NCBI RefSeq assembly: GCF_963877135.1
Contig: NZ_CAWNSW010000143.1
Span: 62,001 to 126,000, forward strand
From: Stenomitos frigidus_A
GTDB lineage: Bacteria > Cyanobacteriota > Cyanobacteriia > Leptolyngbyales > Leptolyngbyaceae
Direction of reading: 5' to 3'
Length of the DNA: 64,000 bases
The notes beneath the pieces are model-generated. The model was not told the origin of the DNA, searched no databases, and was given only the letters and a program-made list of their open reading frames with translations. A program made the position numbers and the translations under genes. Below are positions 35,995-44,675 of the stretch, one piece after another. The first letter of the stretch is position 1. Every line of letters starts with the position of its first letter.

Positions 35995-36265
35995 ATGTCC
36001 TTCCGAACCGCATCGTTGTAGTTTGGAAGGACATCGTTCTTGTTTCAAGTGGCACTGTTTCTGTTTCAAGTGCGATCGTTCGACCTCAGAGCAGGAACGT
36101 TCTCACTTCAAACCGGACTGTTCTCATTTCAAACCGCAACGCTATCGTTTCAAATAGGAGTGTTCTCGTTTCAAACCGGAACGATGCTACTTGAAACAGA
36201 ACTGTTCTCACTTCAAAGGCGGCGATCGCCCCTTAAAATCAGAAGCGCCCCATTTCAAACCGGAA
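35995..36265. repeat. 21-bp minisatellite-like array
   Basis: About ten diverged 21-bp units run through this stretch, roughly GGAACGTTCTCATTTCAAAC plus C. On the plus strand one frame reads as heptapeptides of the type xxFSFQT. It lies between the divergent effector and coaX genes. No ribosome-binding site or family supports translation. Confidence 0.85.
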
Positions 36266-36273
36266 CGTTGCCT

Positions 36274-36340
36274 CCAGAAACCGGGTTTCTGGCCAGCCGT
36301 TGCCGTTGTGTATTCAGGTGTTGCCAGAAACCCGGTTTCT
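36274..36340. repeat. Two AGAAACC(C)GGTTTCT palindromes
   Basis: CCAGAAACCGGGTTTCTGG (36274-36292, perfect around one base) and AGAAACCCGGTTTCT (36326-36340) flank about 33 bp. Related copies occur at about 38117-38131 and 38171-38183. This is a dispersed intergenic palindrome family. Confidence 0.85.
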
Positions 36341-36392
36341 CTCCACTCGCGCAGCCAGTCTTCGTTTAATGACCCCTTTTCAGGCAAGCGTT

Positions 36393-37181
36393 ATGCAACC
36401 GATCGGCCATGCTCCAGCCATCTCGTCTTCTGATTCGTGGTTGGCACTGTCGATCGGCAACTCGCGCCTCCATTGGGCACAGTTCACAGGCAACGACCTG
36501 CAACACACCTGGAACACCCCTCATTTCTCTGCCACCGATGCGCAGCAGTGCCTCGCCAGCCTCACCCCAAACGCTCCTCTCTACATTGCGTCAGTCGTCC
36601 CGCAGCAAAGCCAGCTATGGCAGGCGTATCCGTCAGCGCACGTCATCACCTTAGAACAAGTGCTGCTGCAAGGGCTGTATCCCACACTGGGAATCGATCG
36701 CGCTCTGGCAGTCTGGGGTGCGATCGACACCGTTGGCAGTCCCGTGCTTCTCATCGATGCAGGCACCGCGTTGACCTTGACTGGAGCCGCTGGCGATCGC
36801 CTAGTGGGTGGCGCTATTCTGCCAGGATTAAGGCTCCAGTTCCAGTCCCTCAACCAGGCAACCGCTGCCTTGCCTGACATGGGCACGGCAAACCTTACAG
36901 TGCAGCATCCCTTACCACCCCGCTGGGCAGCAAACACAGCCGACGCGATCGCCAGTGGCATCCTTTACACCCTACTGGCAGGACTGCAAGCCTTTGTAGA
37001 TGACTGGTGGCAGCAGTTTCCAGACAGCCCAGTGATGCTGCGAGGCGGAGACAGCGATCGTCTGCACAGCTACCTCACAGCCTACGCACCTGCTCTAGCA
37101 AGGCAGATCACCATCGAGCCCAATTTGATTTTTTGGGGCATGCGGAAGGTGAGGGGGGAAAGGCTAAAGGATGAAGGCTAA
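36393..37181 (+). CDS. coaX: Type III pantothenate kinase
   Basis: The 262-residue product (ATG at 36393; 36369 is also possible) catalyses the first step of coenzyme A synthesis. It belongs to the acetate-kinase/ASKHA fold: WLALSIGNSRLHWAQF (the usual phosphate-binding DxGNT-type loop, here SIGNSR), AVWGAIDTVGSPVLLIDAGT and ALTLTG, then LVGGAILPGLRLQFQSL. The terminal residues ERLKDEG are encoded by the palindrome that follows, so the natural end of the protein may have been altered by a repeat insertion. Confidence 0.85.
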   Translation: MQPIGHAPAISSSDSWLALSIGNSRLHWAQFTGNDLQHTWNTPHFSATDAQQCLASLTPNAPLYIASVVPQQSQLWQAYPSAHVITLEQVLLQGLYPTLGIDRALAVWGAIDTVGSPVLLIDAGTALTLTGAAGDRLVGGAILPGLRLQFQSLNQATAALPDMGTANLTVQHPLPPRWAANTADAIASGILYTLLAGLQAFVDDWWQQFPDSPVMLRGGDSDRLHSYLTAYAPALARQITIEPNLIFWGMRKVRGERLKDEG

Positions 37182-37224
37182 AAGATAAGTTTTTAGCCTT
37201 CATCCTTCATCCTTTAGCCTTTCC
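37157..37224. terminator. Long palindrome between convergent coaX and hydrolase genes
   Basis: The left arm GGAAAGGCTAAAGGATGAAG pairs with the right arm ending in CATCCTTTAGCCTTTCC; the right arm has a short extra TTCAT. It includes the last codons of both genes, so both proteins end in ERLKDEG. The hairpin with a T-run could terminate transcription both ways. A cousin lies at 39258-39319. Confidence 0.75.
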
Positions 37225-38018
37225 TCCACAAACCCCCGAATCGCTTGAGCGACTGCATCCGGTTGGGTTTCGAGCAGTTGGCTACTAGTGCTGGGCAAGC
37301 GTTGGAGTGCTGCGTCAGGAGCCAATTGCGCATAGGTTTGATTCAAAAGCCTGGCAATAGGAGTGTCTTGTGCACCTTGCAGCACCAACACGGGTACTTT
37401 GAGCCATTTCAACTGTTCCTGGAGTTGTTCTGAGCGAAGTTCTGCCCGTCGTCGTTGAAAGAGCAGCTTGCAGGCAACCGGGCAGTCGAGTAGTTGTCGT
37501 CGTTTTTGCAGCAGTTGCTCCAGGCTGCGGAGCTTGAGAATTTTCCGTAACGAGTGGAGCGATCGCAGCACCCATCCCACCACCAAAAGCTTCAACAGCC
37601 TTGCCTTCCACCAACGCCGTCTCAAGCCCACGCCCTCAACGCCTTCGGGTGCCAACAAAACCACCCCTTCGACTTGCTCAAGATACTTCAGCGCATAGCT
37701 CACCGCAATCCAACCGCCCAACGAATGCCCCACCAAATACACCCGCCGCAACCTTAGCGCGTCTAGGTGCTCGGCCAGACACGCAACCTCTAGATCAATG
37801 GCGTAATGAACGTTGGGTTGTTCTGATTCACCAAACCCAAGCAAATCGGGCGCAAGGCAATGATAATCTGCACTCAGCCGCTCAATCACTGGAAGCCATT
37901 GACCGCTGTCTTCCCAGGAACCATGCAAAAAGATAATCGTGCTCCCCTGACCCACTTCACGCCAGAAAATCTGTCCTTGCGGTAACCTGATGCGAGCATT
38001 TCTGAGCGGTAAAGCCAT
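37200..38018 (-). CDS. Alpha/beta hydrolase
   Basis: The 272-residue product has the alpha/beta-hydrolase core: STIIFLHGSWEDSGQWLPVI (oxyanion region), LAPDLLGFGESEQP and the nucleophile elbow YLVGHSLGGWIAVSY. A basic cap domain (RRRWWKARLLKLL) and a late LKVPVLVLQGAQDTPI (acid region) are also present. The usual catalytic His near the C-terminus is not obvious; the candidate region reads LPSTSSQLLETQP. The enzyme may therefore be degenerate. Its C-terminal ERLKDEG is palindrome-derived. Confidence 0.85.
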   Translation of the reverse strand: MALPLRNARIRLPQGQIFWREVGQGSTIIFLHGSWEDSGQWLPVIERLSADYHCLAPDLLGFGESEQPNVHYAIDLEVACLAEHLDALRLRRVYLVGHSLGGWIAVSYALKYLEQVEGVVLLAPEGVEGVGLRRRWWKARLLKLLVVGWVLRSLHSLRKILKLRSLEQLLQKRRQLLDCPVACKLLFQRRRAELRSEQLQEQLKWLKVPVLVLQGAQDTPIARLLNQTYAQLAPDAALQRLPSTSSQLLETQPDAVAQAIRGFVEERLKDEG

Positions 38019-38083
38019 CCTGAAGAAGGAAAATGTAGATGTGAGTTTGAGTTAATACTAAACGGCGATCGCCCCTTTTAGAA

Positions 38084-38111
38084 GTAGGGACGTTACAGGT
38101 AACGTCCCTAC
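38084..38111. repeat. Perfect palindrome GTAGGGACGTTAC / GTAACGTCCCTAC
   Basis: Exact 13-bp arms around AG. A decayed relative (AGGGACGTTACATGTCTCGC) sits near 42036-42060. It is of the common cyanobacterial intergenic palindrome type, followed by two AGAAAC...GGTTTCT copies. Confidence 0.85.
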
Positions 38112-38197
38112 GGCACAGAAACTGGGTTTCTCCACAAAAATTGCCGTTCCAGCATCCAGGCTAGGTCCACAAACCCGGTTTCTTCGTTTCTCGCTCT

Positions 38198-38707
38198 CTA
38201 TGCCAGGGTTGTCTGTCCGTTGAGGTAATCCTGAAGTTGGCGATCGTGATCGTGAGACAGCCGACCGAGCGGCAAATCAGTGCGGGAGAACGCTTGCACA
38301 TCAAGCACTTCCATCGGGTCGCTGATGTGCATCGTGCCCTTTGCCTCTACTTCAACCACAACACAGATCGAGTGAATGCGAGGATCGCGATCGGGTGAAG
38401 AATAGACGCCCACTAAACGGCAGATCTTGGCAACCTCAAGCCCCGTTTCTTCTGTCAGCTCTCGATAGACCGTGGTAGGGATGTCTTCGCCCCAATCAAC
38501 CATGCCGCCTGGTAAGCCCCACTGACCGTTATCACGGCGCTGAACCAGCACAATACGCCCGTCGGGCAGAATTGGAATGATGCTTGTACCCATTACCGGA
38601 TGCCGGAACAGGATGCCCAATACAGCTTGTCCAAAATGCCATAACCGACGCATAGGTAAAATCGCAGGCTTAAAAAAGTTTCCCTTGACAACCAGAAGCC
38701 GCGCCAC
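38198..38707 (-). CDS. NUDIX hydrolase
   Basis: The 169-residue product carries a full Nudix box (LPGGMVDWGEDIPTTVYREL, then TEETGLE) that binds Mg2+ and cleaves nucleoside-diphosphate-linked substrates. A preceding strand reads IIPILPDGRIVLVQRRDNGQ. About 35 N-terminal residues precede the fold. It lies 26 bp downstream of bcp on the same strand, so the two may be cotranscribed. Confidence 0.92.
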   Translation of the reverse strand: MARLLVVKGNFFKPAILPMRRLWHFGQAVLGILFRHPVMGTSIIPILPDGRIVLVQRRDNGQWGLPGGMVDWGEDIPTTVYRELTEETGLEVAKICRLVGVYSSPDRDPRIHSICVVVEVEAKGTMHISDPMEVLDVQAFSRTDLPLGRLSHDHDRQLQDYLNGQTTLA

Positions 38708-38733
38708 TGGCGATGAGTGTCATTGCTATCCGA

Positions 38734-39192
38734 TCAGTCAAGCGTCGCCAGAATCTCTTTCGCATGGGACTCGGGCTTAACTTTTTTATAGATCTGCTCG
38801 ATCGTACCATCTGGAGCAATGACAAATGTGGCGCGGCTCACTCCAATGTATTCTTTGCCCATAAACTTCTTGAGCCCATAGCTCTCATAGGCGGTGGCAA
38901 CCTGCCCACCCTCATCGATCAGCAGCGGAAACGGCAGCTCAAACTTAGCCGTAAACTTTTCGTGCGATTTGGCATCATCCGTACTGACCCCAAGAACCAC
39001 CACATCTTTGCCTTGAAAGTCGGCATAAGCGTCTCGAAAACCACAGGCTTCTTTAGTGCAGCCAGGAGTGTTGTCACGGGGATAGAAGTACAACACTACC
39101 CGCTTGCCTTGCAAACCAGCCAGGTTAATGATGTTACCTTTGCCATCCGGCAAGCTGAACGTAGGAGCAGGATCACCAATACTAAGAGCCAT
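38734..39192 (-). CDS. bcp: Thioredoxin-dependent peroxiredoxin, Bcp/PrxQ type
   Basis: The 152-residue product reduces peroxides using a redox-active Cys pair: YFYPRDNTPGCTKEACGFRD shows the peroxidatic Cys in TPGCT and the resolving Cys five residues later, the PrxQ pattern. The N-terminus PAPTFSLPDGKGNIINLAGL and the VLGVSTDD strand fit. It is followed by the NUDIX gene. Confidence 0.95.
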   Translation of the reverse strand: MALSIGDPAPTFSLPDGKGNIINLAGLQGKRVVLYFYPRDNTPGCTKEACGFRDAYADFQGKDVVVLGVSTDDAKSHEKFTAKFELPFPLLIDEGGQVATAYESYGLKKFMGKEYIGVSRATFVIAPDGTIEQIYKKVKPESHAKEILATLD

Positions 39193-39257
39193 AATGCGTT
39201 ATTAACTAAGCCATTACTATTGGATGTTAAGTGCTTCTTTACAATCTGTCTAGCTTG

Positions 39258-39319
39258 GGAAAGGCTAAGGGCTAAAGACTAAAAAATTAAGCCTTCACCC
39301 TTTAGCCCTTAGTCTTTCC
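39258..39319. terminator. Palindromic repeat downstream of hisB
   Basis: GGAAAGGCTAAGGGCTAAAG pairs with CTTTAGCCCTTAGTCTTTCC after a central AT-rich loop. It is related to the palindrome at 37157-37224 and reaches the hisB stop codon, where it could terminate hisB transcription ahead of bcp. Confidence 0.7.
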
Positions 39320-39957
39320 TACAACACCCCTTTAGAACTGGGAATTGTATGTGCACGTCTGGGGTCGATTTCGGCTGCCATGCGGAGCGATCGCGCCAGT
39401 GCCTTGAACGTTGCTTCAATAATATGGTGCGAGTTGATGCCATCGAGTTGACGGATGTGGAGCGTCATCTGGGAATGGTTCACGATCGCCACGAAGAACT
39501 CTCGCACCAGTTGCGTATCGTAGGTGCCCACACGCTGAGTCGGAATCTCTAATCCGTAGCTGAGATGCGGACGACCTGAAAAATCGAGCGCGACTTGAAT
39601 GAGCGCTTCGTCCAGAGGCGCAATAAAATGACCGAAGCGAACAATGCCTTTGCGATCGCCCAACGCTTTTGCCAAGGCCATTCCCAGCGTAATGCCCACA
39701 TCTTCATTGGTGTGATGGTCGTCAATCTCAATGTCACCCGTTGCTTGCACGTTCAGGTCGATCAGTCCATGAGAGGAAATCTGATGCAGCATGTGATTGA
39801 GAAAGGGAATCCCGGTGTTGGCAGTACATTGCCCAGTGCCATCCAGGTTCAGCGTTACCTGCACATCCGTTTCGCCCGTCTTGCGGCTGACGGTCGCGGT
39901 ACGGTTAGGAAAAGTCAGGTTTTGAGTCAGGTTTGTAAGACGATCGCTGGTCTGCAT
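39319..39957 (-). CDS. hisB: Imidazoleglycerol-phosphate dehydratase
   Basis: The 212-residue enzyme of histidine synthesis starts at the ATG at 39957, which begins a typical N-terminus; the frame is open further upstream. Family motifs are TGIPFLNHMLHQISSHGLID, EIDDHHTNEDVGITLG (metal-binding HHxxE) and HHIIEATFKALARSLR with the second HHxxE. It ends AHTIPSSKGVL, as is usual. It is monofunctional, as in other cyanobacteria. Confidence 0.97.
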   Translation of the reverse strand: MQTSDRLTNLTQNLTFPNRTATVSRKTGETDVQVTLNLDGTGQCTANTGIPFLNHMLHQISSHGLIDLNVQATGDIEIDDHHTNEDVGITLGMALAKALGDRKGIVRFGHFIAPLDEALIQVALDFSGRPHLSYGLEIPTQRVGTYDTQLVREFFVAIVNHSQMTLHIRQLDGINSHHIIEATFKALARSLRMAAEIDPRRAHTIPSSKGVL

Positions 39958-40118
39958 GAAACTTGCACGCTCAAAGGCAACAGTTTTATTATCGGCGATC
40001 GCGCGATCGTTCATCCAACAGAGAGCCGATCGCCATAGCAATCCTACTTACACTCCTCGCTTATGACTCTTGACCCCTGCTGCAATTGAAAGTGACGACA
40101 GAGAATCAATCACTGCAA

Positions 40119-41951
40119 TCAAAAGAGTTCAAAGGTGACCGATCGATGCGACAAGTTGGGATTGTAGTACGGATCGCCGTTGAGTTTGGTGAAATAGCGC
40201 TTCCACTTCTGGTTCAACGTTTCCCACTCATTGGGTTGCAGTCCCGCCTTCCGGCTAATCGACTCGTAATGAATTAACTGCACATACGGCGTCACCACAT
40301 TGCGATAGCCAGCCTGATGCACCTTCAAACAAAAGTCCACGTCGTTATAGTTGAGCGGAAAAATTTCGTCCATGCCGCCAACCTGCTGGAAAATGTCTTG
40401 ACGAATCATCAGGCAAGCAGCCGTCACTGCCAGATAATTGCGATTCACGAGGTTAGAGCAATAGTAACCGGGATGATCACCATCAAAACCGTGGTAAGCG
40501 TGACCAGGATTGCCTCCCAGCACCATGACCCCTCCGTGCTGAATTTTGCCATCAGGATAGAGCAGCTTGGCACCGACCGCGCCAATGTCCTGCTGCTGGG
40601 CAAACTCCAGCATCGACTCCAACCAATCCGGCGTGAGGACTTCTGTATCATCGTTTAGCAGCAGCAAAAATTGTCCGTTGGCGTTGGCGGCACCCTGGTT
40701 AATGCGGTGGGCAAAGTTAAACGGCTCTTTGCAACGCACCAAGTGCAGATGAGGCGCCGCCTCACCGTCAAAGACTTGCTTGACGGTTGCCAGAATGTCG
40801 TCTGGAATGTCGTAGCCATCGACTAAGACCACCTCAAAATTGCGGTAGGTACTGCGTTCTTGCAGACTACGCAGACAGTTTTCTAGCGCCACGATCGGTT
40901 GATCTGATGTCATCACAGCCTTGCCAGCACTGGGAATGATGATGCTAATTAACGGTTCACCCAAAAGATGCCGACGAACGCGCCAAAAGCCGGGTCGTTT
41001 AGGGACTGCTTCCACTAAACCGGGATAGCGGCTGCGTGCCAGCATATCTTCTAGCGCTGCACGCGCTGCGGTATACGCCCAGGGTTTTGCCTGCTCTCCA
41101 CCCGCTGTCACCGAAGCAGGAATGACTCGCCAGTGATAAAGAATTTTGGGAATGTGATAAATCGATCGGGTCTTTTCAACGACACGTAGCACCAGATCAT
41201 AGTCCTGAGCGCCATCGAAGCCTGCGCGAAAACCACCGATCGCGCGGATGAGGCTGGTACGATAGACGCCCAAATGACAGGTGTACATACAGGCGTGAAA
41301 GTAGTCCGGCGACCAATCGGGCTTGAAGAATGGATCGAGCCGCTTGCCTTTCGTATTTAGTTTGTCTTCATCGCTGTAGATGAAGTCGGCATCAGGATAC
41401 TCATTAATGAGCTTGGCATTCTCGAACAGCGCATTGACGGCCAGTTCGTCGTCATGGTCAAGTAGTGCTATATAATCGCCGGTCGCTAAGGCTAAGGCAT
41501 CATTGCTGGCAGCCACAATCTGACCATTTTCGGGACGAAAAACGACCTTGATGCGAGGATCAATCTGGCTGTAGTGGCTAAGGATGCGCTTGATGTGGGG
41601 CTTGGGCGAAGCGTCATCGGCAATGCACAGTTCCCAATCGGGATAAATTTGGTTCCGAACGGATTGAATCGCTTTTTCAAGCCAGTTTGCCTCGACGTTA
41701 TAAACGGGCATGATGACCGAAAATTTCGGACGTACAGACCACTGCTCGATCGCCCGTTTGGCAGCAAGGATATCGGCTGGAGTCAGACGATCGTGAGCCA
41801 CCCATTTCTGGTAGCTCATGCGCCCGCGGAGCTTCTCCATACTGCGACGATAGAGAAACTGCAGCAGTCCCAGCGTATTGCGTTCGCGCCAGACCTTGAA
41901 GAGCTTGCCAAGCTTTGTGCTAACGAAACCGAGAGGATTAGAGTCGCTCAT
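40119..41951 (-). CDS. Glycosyltransferase with two GT2 domains
   Basis: This product of about 610 residues (ATG at 41951; 41978 also possible) has two GT-A domains. The first (about 75-310) contains FSVIMPVYNVEANWLEKAIQ and the metal motif YIALLDHDDEL. The second (about 340-600) contains LISIIIPSAG, LLLLNDDTEVLTPDWLESML and a PLNYNDVDFCLKVHQAGYRN region. This pattern is typical of polysaccharide or O-antigen-type glycan assembly. No other glycan genes lie next to it. Confidence 0.9.
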   Translation of the reverse strand: MSDSNPLGFVSTKLGKLFKVWRERNTLGLLQFLYRRSMEKLRGRMSYQKWVAHDRLTPADILAAKRAIEQWSVRPKFSVIMPVYNVEANWLEKAIQSVRNQIYPDWELCIADDASPKPHIKRILSHYSQIDPRIKVVFRPENGQIVAASNDALALATGDYIALLDHDDELAVNALFENAKLINEYPDADFIYSDEDKLNTKGKRLDPFFKPDWSPDYFHACMYTCHLGVYRTSLIRAIGGFRAGFDGAQDYDLVLRVVEKTRSIYHIPKILYHWRVIPASVTAGGEQAKPWAYTAARAALEDMLARSRYPGLVEAVPKRPGFWRVRRHLLGEPLISIIIPSAGKAVMTSDQPIVALENCLRSLQERSTYRNFEVVLVDGYDIPDDILATVKQVFDGEAAPHLHLVRCKEPFNFAHRINQGAANANGQFLLLLNDDTEVLTPDWLESMLEFAQQQDIGAVGAKLLYPDGKIQHGGVMVLGGNPGHAYHGFDGDHPGYYCSNLVNRNYLAVTAACLMIRQDIFQQVGGMDEIFPLNYNDVDFCLKVHQAGYRNVVTPYVQLIHYESISRKAGLQPNEWETLNQKWKRYFTKLNGDPYYNPNLSHRSVTFELF

Positions 41952-42085
41952 AACGTGATTGTATCGAAGGTCAGACATCTAGGACGAGACGCTTCCCAAC
42001 CCTATCTGCTAATTCCATCAGTGACAAGCGCTTTTTAGGGACGTTACATGTCTCGCCCTACAGAATGTCACGCCCTAGAGAAGGC

Positions 42086-42343
42086 CTAAAGATCCGATGG
42101 GGAATCAGGCGCAACGATTTCGCCTTCACCCAGACTCAACATTCGCTGCTGATCGGTAATGAGGTCGCTAAGTTCGTGAAATTCAACGCCCATCGACTCG
42201 CAGGCCTGCTGCACCGACTGTTTGAACGTGTTGAGATCGGCACCATAGCCGCAAAGCTCAGCCGCTGTTTCCGCTCCCTGCTTCGCGTTGGCTCTAGCAC
42301 AATCGACTAACTCTAACCCTTTTAGCGGTTTGGTTGCTGCCAT
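42086..42343 (-). CDS. Conserved small cyanobacterial protein
   Basis: The 85-residue product contains LKGLELVDCARANAKQGAET, AAELCGYGADLNTFKQSVQQ and GVEFHELSDLITDQQRML. The pattern is familiar from cyanobacterial genomes but has no assigned function. It is helical and acidic, with no signal peptide. Confidence 0.75.
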   Translation of the reverse strand: MAATKPLKGLELVDCARANAKQGAETAAELCGYGADLNTFKQSVQQACESMGVEFHELSDLITDQQRMLSLGEGEIVAPDSPSDL

Positions 42344-42597
42344 GTTTGTTTAGATAATGCGGTCTCTGTCTATGTGTAACGAACTGGCACGCATTCCCAA
42401 TCCATCGCTGGACAGATTCAGGCTTCTGATTACCAGTAGAATCCCTCATACACCAACACCGTTTTAGCCGTCAGCTATCAGCCGTCAGCTATTACAACCG
42501 TTTTCTCTGAATAAGCCACAGATTGTAGACACTGCCCACAGATCTTGCAGCGAGGTGCTTTGAAAAATTGTGTGCACTGCCCACCCTTTTCCGTCAA

Positions 42598-42680
42598 CTC
42601 AAAACTCAAAACTCAAAACTCAAAACTCAAAACTCAAAACTCAAAACTTTTAACCCCTGCCCCTCACCCCTCACCCCTCA
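42598..42680. repeat. Two heptanucleotide repeat tracts (STRR-like)
   Basis: Seven perfect copies of CTCAAAA (42598-42646) are followed after about 13 bp by three copies of CCCCTCA (42660-42680), ending just before the M20 gene stop. Such 7-bp tandem repeats mark filamentous cyanobacterial intergenic DNA. Just upstream (about 42468-42495) is a double CAGCCGTCAGCTAT word. Confidence 0.95.
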
Positions 42681-42685
42681 CCTTT

Positions 42686-43867
42686 CTACGGTGAAGACTG
42701 CCAGTATTGGTAGGCAGCATAGGCAAGTGTTGTCACACCAGCCACGATCGCCGTTTCATCGACCTCAAACTGCGGGTGATGGAGGGGATAGTTGTGTCTA
42801 TCTGTAAAACCAACGCCGAGACGAAACATACTGCCGGGAGCATGTTGCAAATAGACTGCAAAGTCTTCTGCACCGAGAGACGGTTCGTGAATAATCTGAA
42901 TGCTCTGTGAACCCAAGGTTGCTTCAGCCGACGCTTCCAGGAGTTGGGTCAGCACCAGATCATTTTGCACCGAAGGCGTACCACGTCGATAGTTGAGCTT
43001 GTACGTAGCTCCATAGGTCTGACAAAGATGCGCCACAATCTGTTCAATCCAGGCGGGCAGGGCAGCGCTCGTTTCGGGGTGGAGCGATCGCACGGTTCCC
43101 AAAAGATGCACCTGATCGGCAATGACGTTCGGTGCACGGCCACCGTTGATTTGCCCGATCGTCAGCACAACCGGATGCAGTGGATTTTGCGTACGACTAA
43201 TCGCCTGCTGCAGCGTTGTAATCACCTGAGAGGCAATCCAAATGGCATCGATCGCCTCATGCGGTCGTGCTCCGTGACCCGACTCTCCCAAAATAGTAAT
43301 TTCCAGATCATCAGCAGCGGCAGTGAGCGCACCATAGCGAATCCCGACAACTCCTGCAGGAATGGATGGCAGCACATGCAGCGACAAGATACCAGTCACC
43401 GCATCCATGACACCGTCTTGAACCATCCAGACAGCGCCTTGAGCAATTTCTTCTGCGGGTTGGAATAGGAAGCGAACGGCTCCCGGTAGGGCTTGCCCCA
43501 GTTGCGCGAGCACCATCGCTGTTCCTAAACCAACCGTCGTATGCACATCGTGACCGCAGGCATGCATCACTCCAGGTTGTCGCGACGCGAATGCTAATTC
43601 GGTATGCTCACGAATGGGTAAGGCATCCATATCAGTGCGGATTGCCAGTAGTCGAGTCTCAGCCCCTTGACCCGCTAGTTCGCCGACCACACCCACTTTG
43701 CCCACCCCTTCTTTCACCTGCAGCCCACAGGATGAGAGCACTCCTGCGACGTATGCGGCTGTTTGGTGTTCTTGCCCACTGAGTTCAGGATGGCTATGCA
43801 GGTGACGCCGAATTTTAATCAGCCGTGGAGCGAGGCTTTCGGCAAGAGCTTTGATTTGGGCAAGCAT
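42686..43867 (-). CDS. M20-family amidohydrolase/peptidase
   Basis: The 393-residue metal-dependent hydrolase resembles N-acyl amino acid or hippurate hydrolases. Metal and catalytic motifs are IRRHLHSHPELSGQEHQTAA, AIRTDMDALPI, GVMHACGHDVHTTVGLGTAM, QPAEEIAQGA and a C-terminal EPSLGAEDFAVYLQHAPGSM. The dimerisation domain is present. It probably removes an acyl group from an amino acid or hormone-like conjugate; no substrate is evident. Confidence 0.93.
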   Translation of the reverse strand: MLAQIKALAESLAPRLIKIRRHLHSHPELSGQEHQTAAYVAGVLSSCGLQVKEGVGKVGVVGELAGQGAETRLLAIRTDMDALPIREHTELAFASRQPGVMHACGHDVHTTVGLGTAMVLAQLGQALPGAVRFLFQPAEEIAQGAVWMVQDGVMDAVTGILSLHVLPSIPAGVVGIRYGALTAAADDLEITILGESGHGARPHEAIDAIWIASQVITTLQQAISRTQNPLHPVVLTIGQINGGRAPNVIADQVHLLGTVRSLHPETSAALPAWIEQIVAHLCQTYGATYKLNYRRGTPSVQNDLVLTQLLEASAEATLGSQSIQIIHEPSLGAEDFAVYLQHAPGSMFRLGVGFTDRHNYPLHHPQFEVDETAIVAGVTTLAYAAYQYWQSSP

Positions 43868-43982
43868 GAATCCATTGTGTTAGGCGTTACCTCTATGATA
43901 CGGATTGTTACAAAGTTCTGAACGTTGAACAGTGTCATAGCCAACCCCCTGTTGCTTGCTCCGTATGTAGCGACTTGCCGTT

Positions 43983-44147
43983 TTAGTTAGCCGAATTGAT
44001 GCCGTTGGCATTGGGCAAGATTGCACGAATGCGAGGACTATGCCGCTTTTTTCTGCCGCACGGAATGGTCTGCAAGGCCTGAAAGATGTCTTGATCTGAA
44101 TTTAGGATGCTGGGACTTAAGCGGTTATTGGTGTTTTGAGTGATCAT
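43983..44147 (-). CDS. Possible small protein
   Basis: An ATG preceded by AGGGA opens a 54-codon frame with MITQNTNNRLSPSILNSDQD then IFQALQTIPC and a basic C-terminal half. It lies in the 800-bp region between the M20 gene and the TIR-CHAT gene. No family recognised. Weak. Confidence 0.25.
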   Translation of the reverse strand: MITQNTNNRLSPSILNSDQDIFQALQTIPCGRKKRHSPRIRAILPNANGINSAN

Positions 44148-44294
44148 GGTTCGATTCCCTGACGATTGAGCTGGACAAGGTGAGGACGCCCAATCGCAGC
44201 TCAAGATAAATGAACGAGTGGCTATCTTTAGAGACTCTTTAACCAGAAGCCGCAAATAGAGGTATAGAGAGACGCAGAGTTTACCATTACTTCA

Positions 44295-44675
44295 TATCGA
44301 CGGGTCAATTCTTTCTCTTGACGAGTCGATTCGGTTTCTCGATGGGTCAATTCGGTTTCTCAATGGGCCAATTCGTTTCCTTAAGGAGCCAATCTGTTCT
44401 CTCGATGAGTCAATTCGCTTTCTCGATTGCTCGATTCGTTTTCTTGAGGGGGCGATCGCCCGCAACGAAGCACTGATCGCTCGCCACGAAGCACCGATCG
44501 TCCGCCACGAAGCACCGATCGTCCGCCACGAAGCACCGATCGTCCGCCACGAAGCACCGATCGCTCGCAACGGAGAACTGATCGTTTGCCACGAAGCACC
44601 GATCGCCAGCAACGGAGAACTGATCGCCCACAACGGAGAACTGATCGCCCACAACGGAGAACTGATCGCCCGCTA
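44295..44675. repeat. 21-bp minisatellite, two unit families
   Basis: About 18 units of 21 bp. The left half is built on TTTCTCGATGGGTCAATTCG plus G and the right half on GCCACGAAGCACCGATCGTC plus C, with several near-identical right-hand copies around 44480-44570. All frames are open on the minus strand because 21 is divisible by 3 (heptapeptides such as GASWRTI), but no start site or family supports a protein. The array ends at the stop codon of the TIR-CHAT gene. Confidence 0.9.

Noticed and set aside
36040..36369. 109-residue protein made of FSFQT-type heptads
   Set aside because: It is the translation of the 21-bp array plus palindromes, with no ribosome-binding site and a tail running into repeat DNA.
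42598..42680. CRISPR-like array
   Set aside because: The units are 7 bp in perfect tandem with no spacers; these are heptanucleotide tandem repeats.
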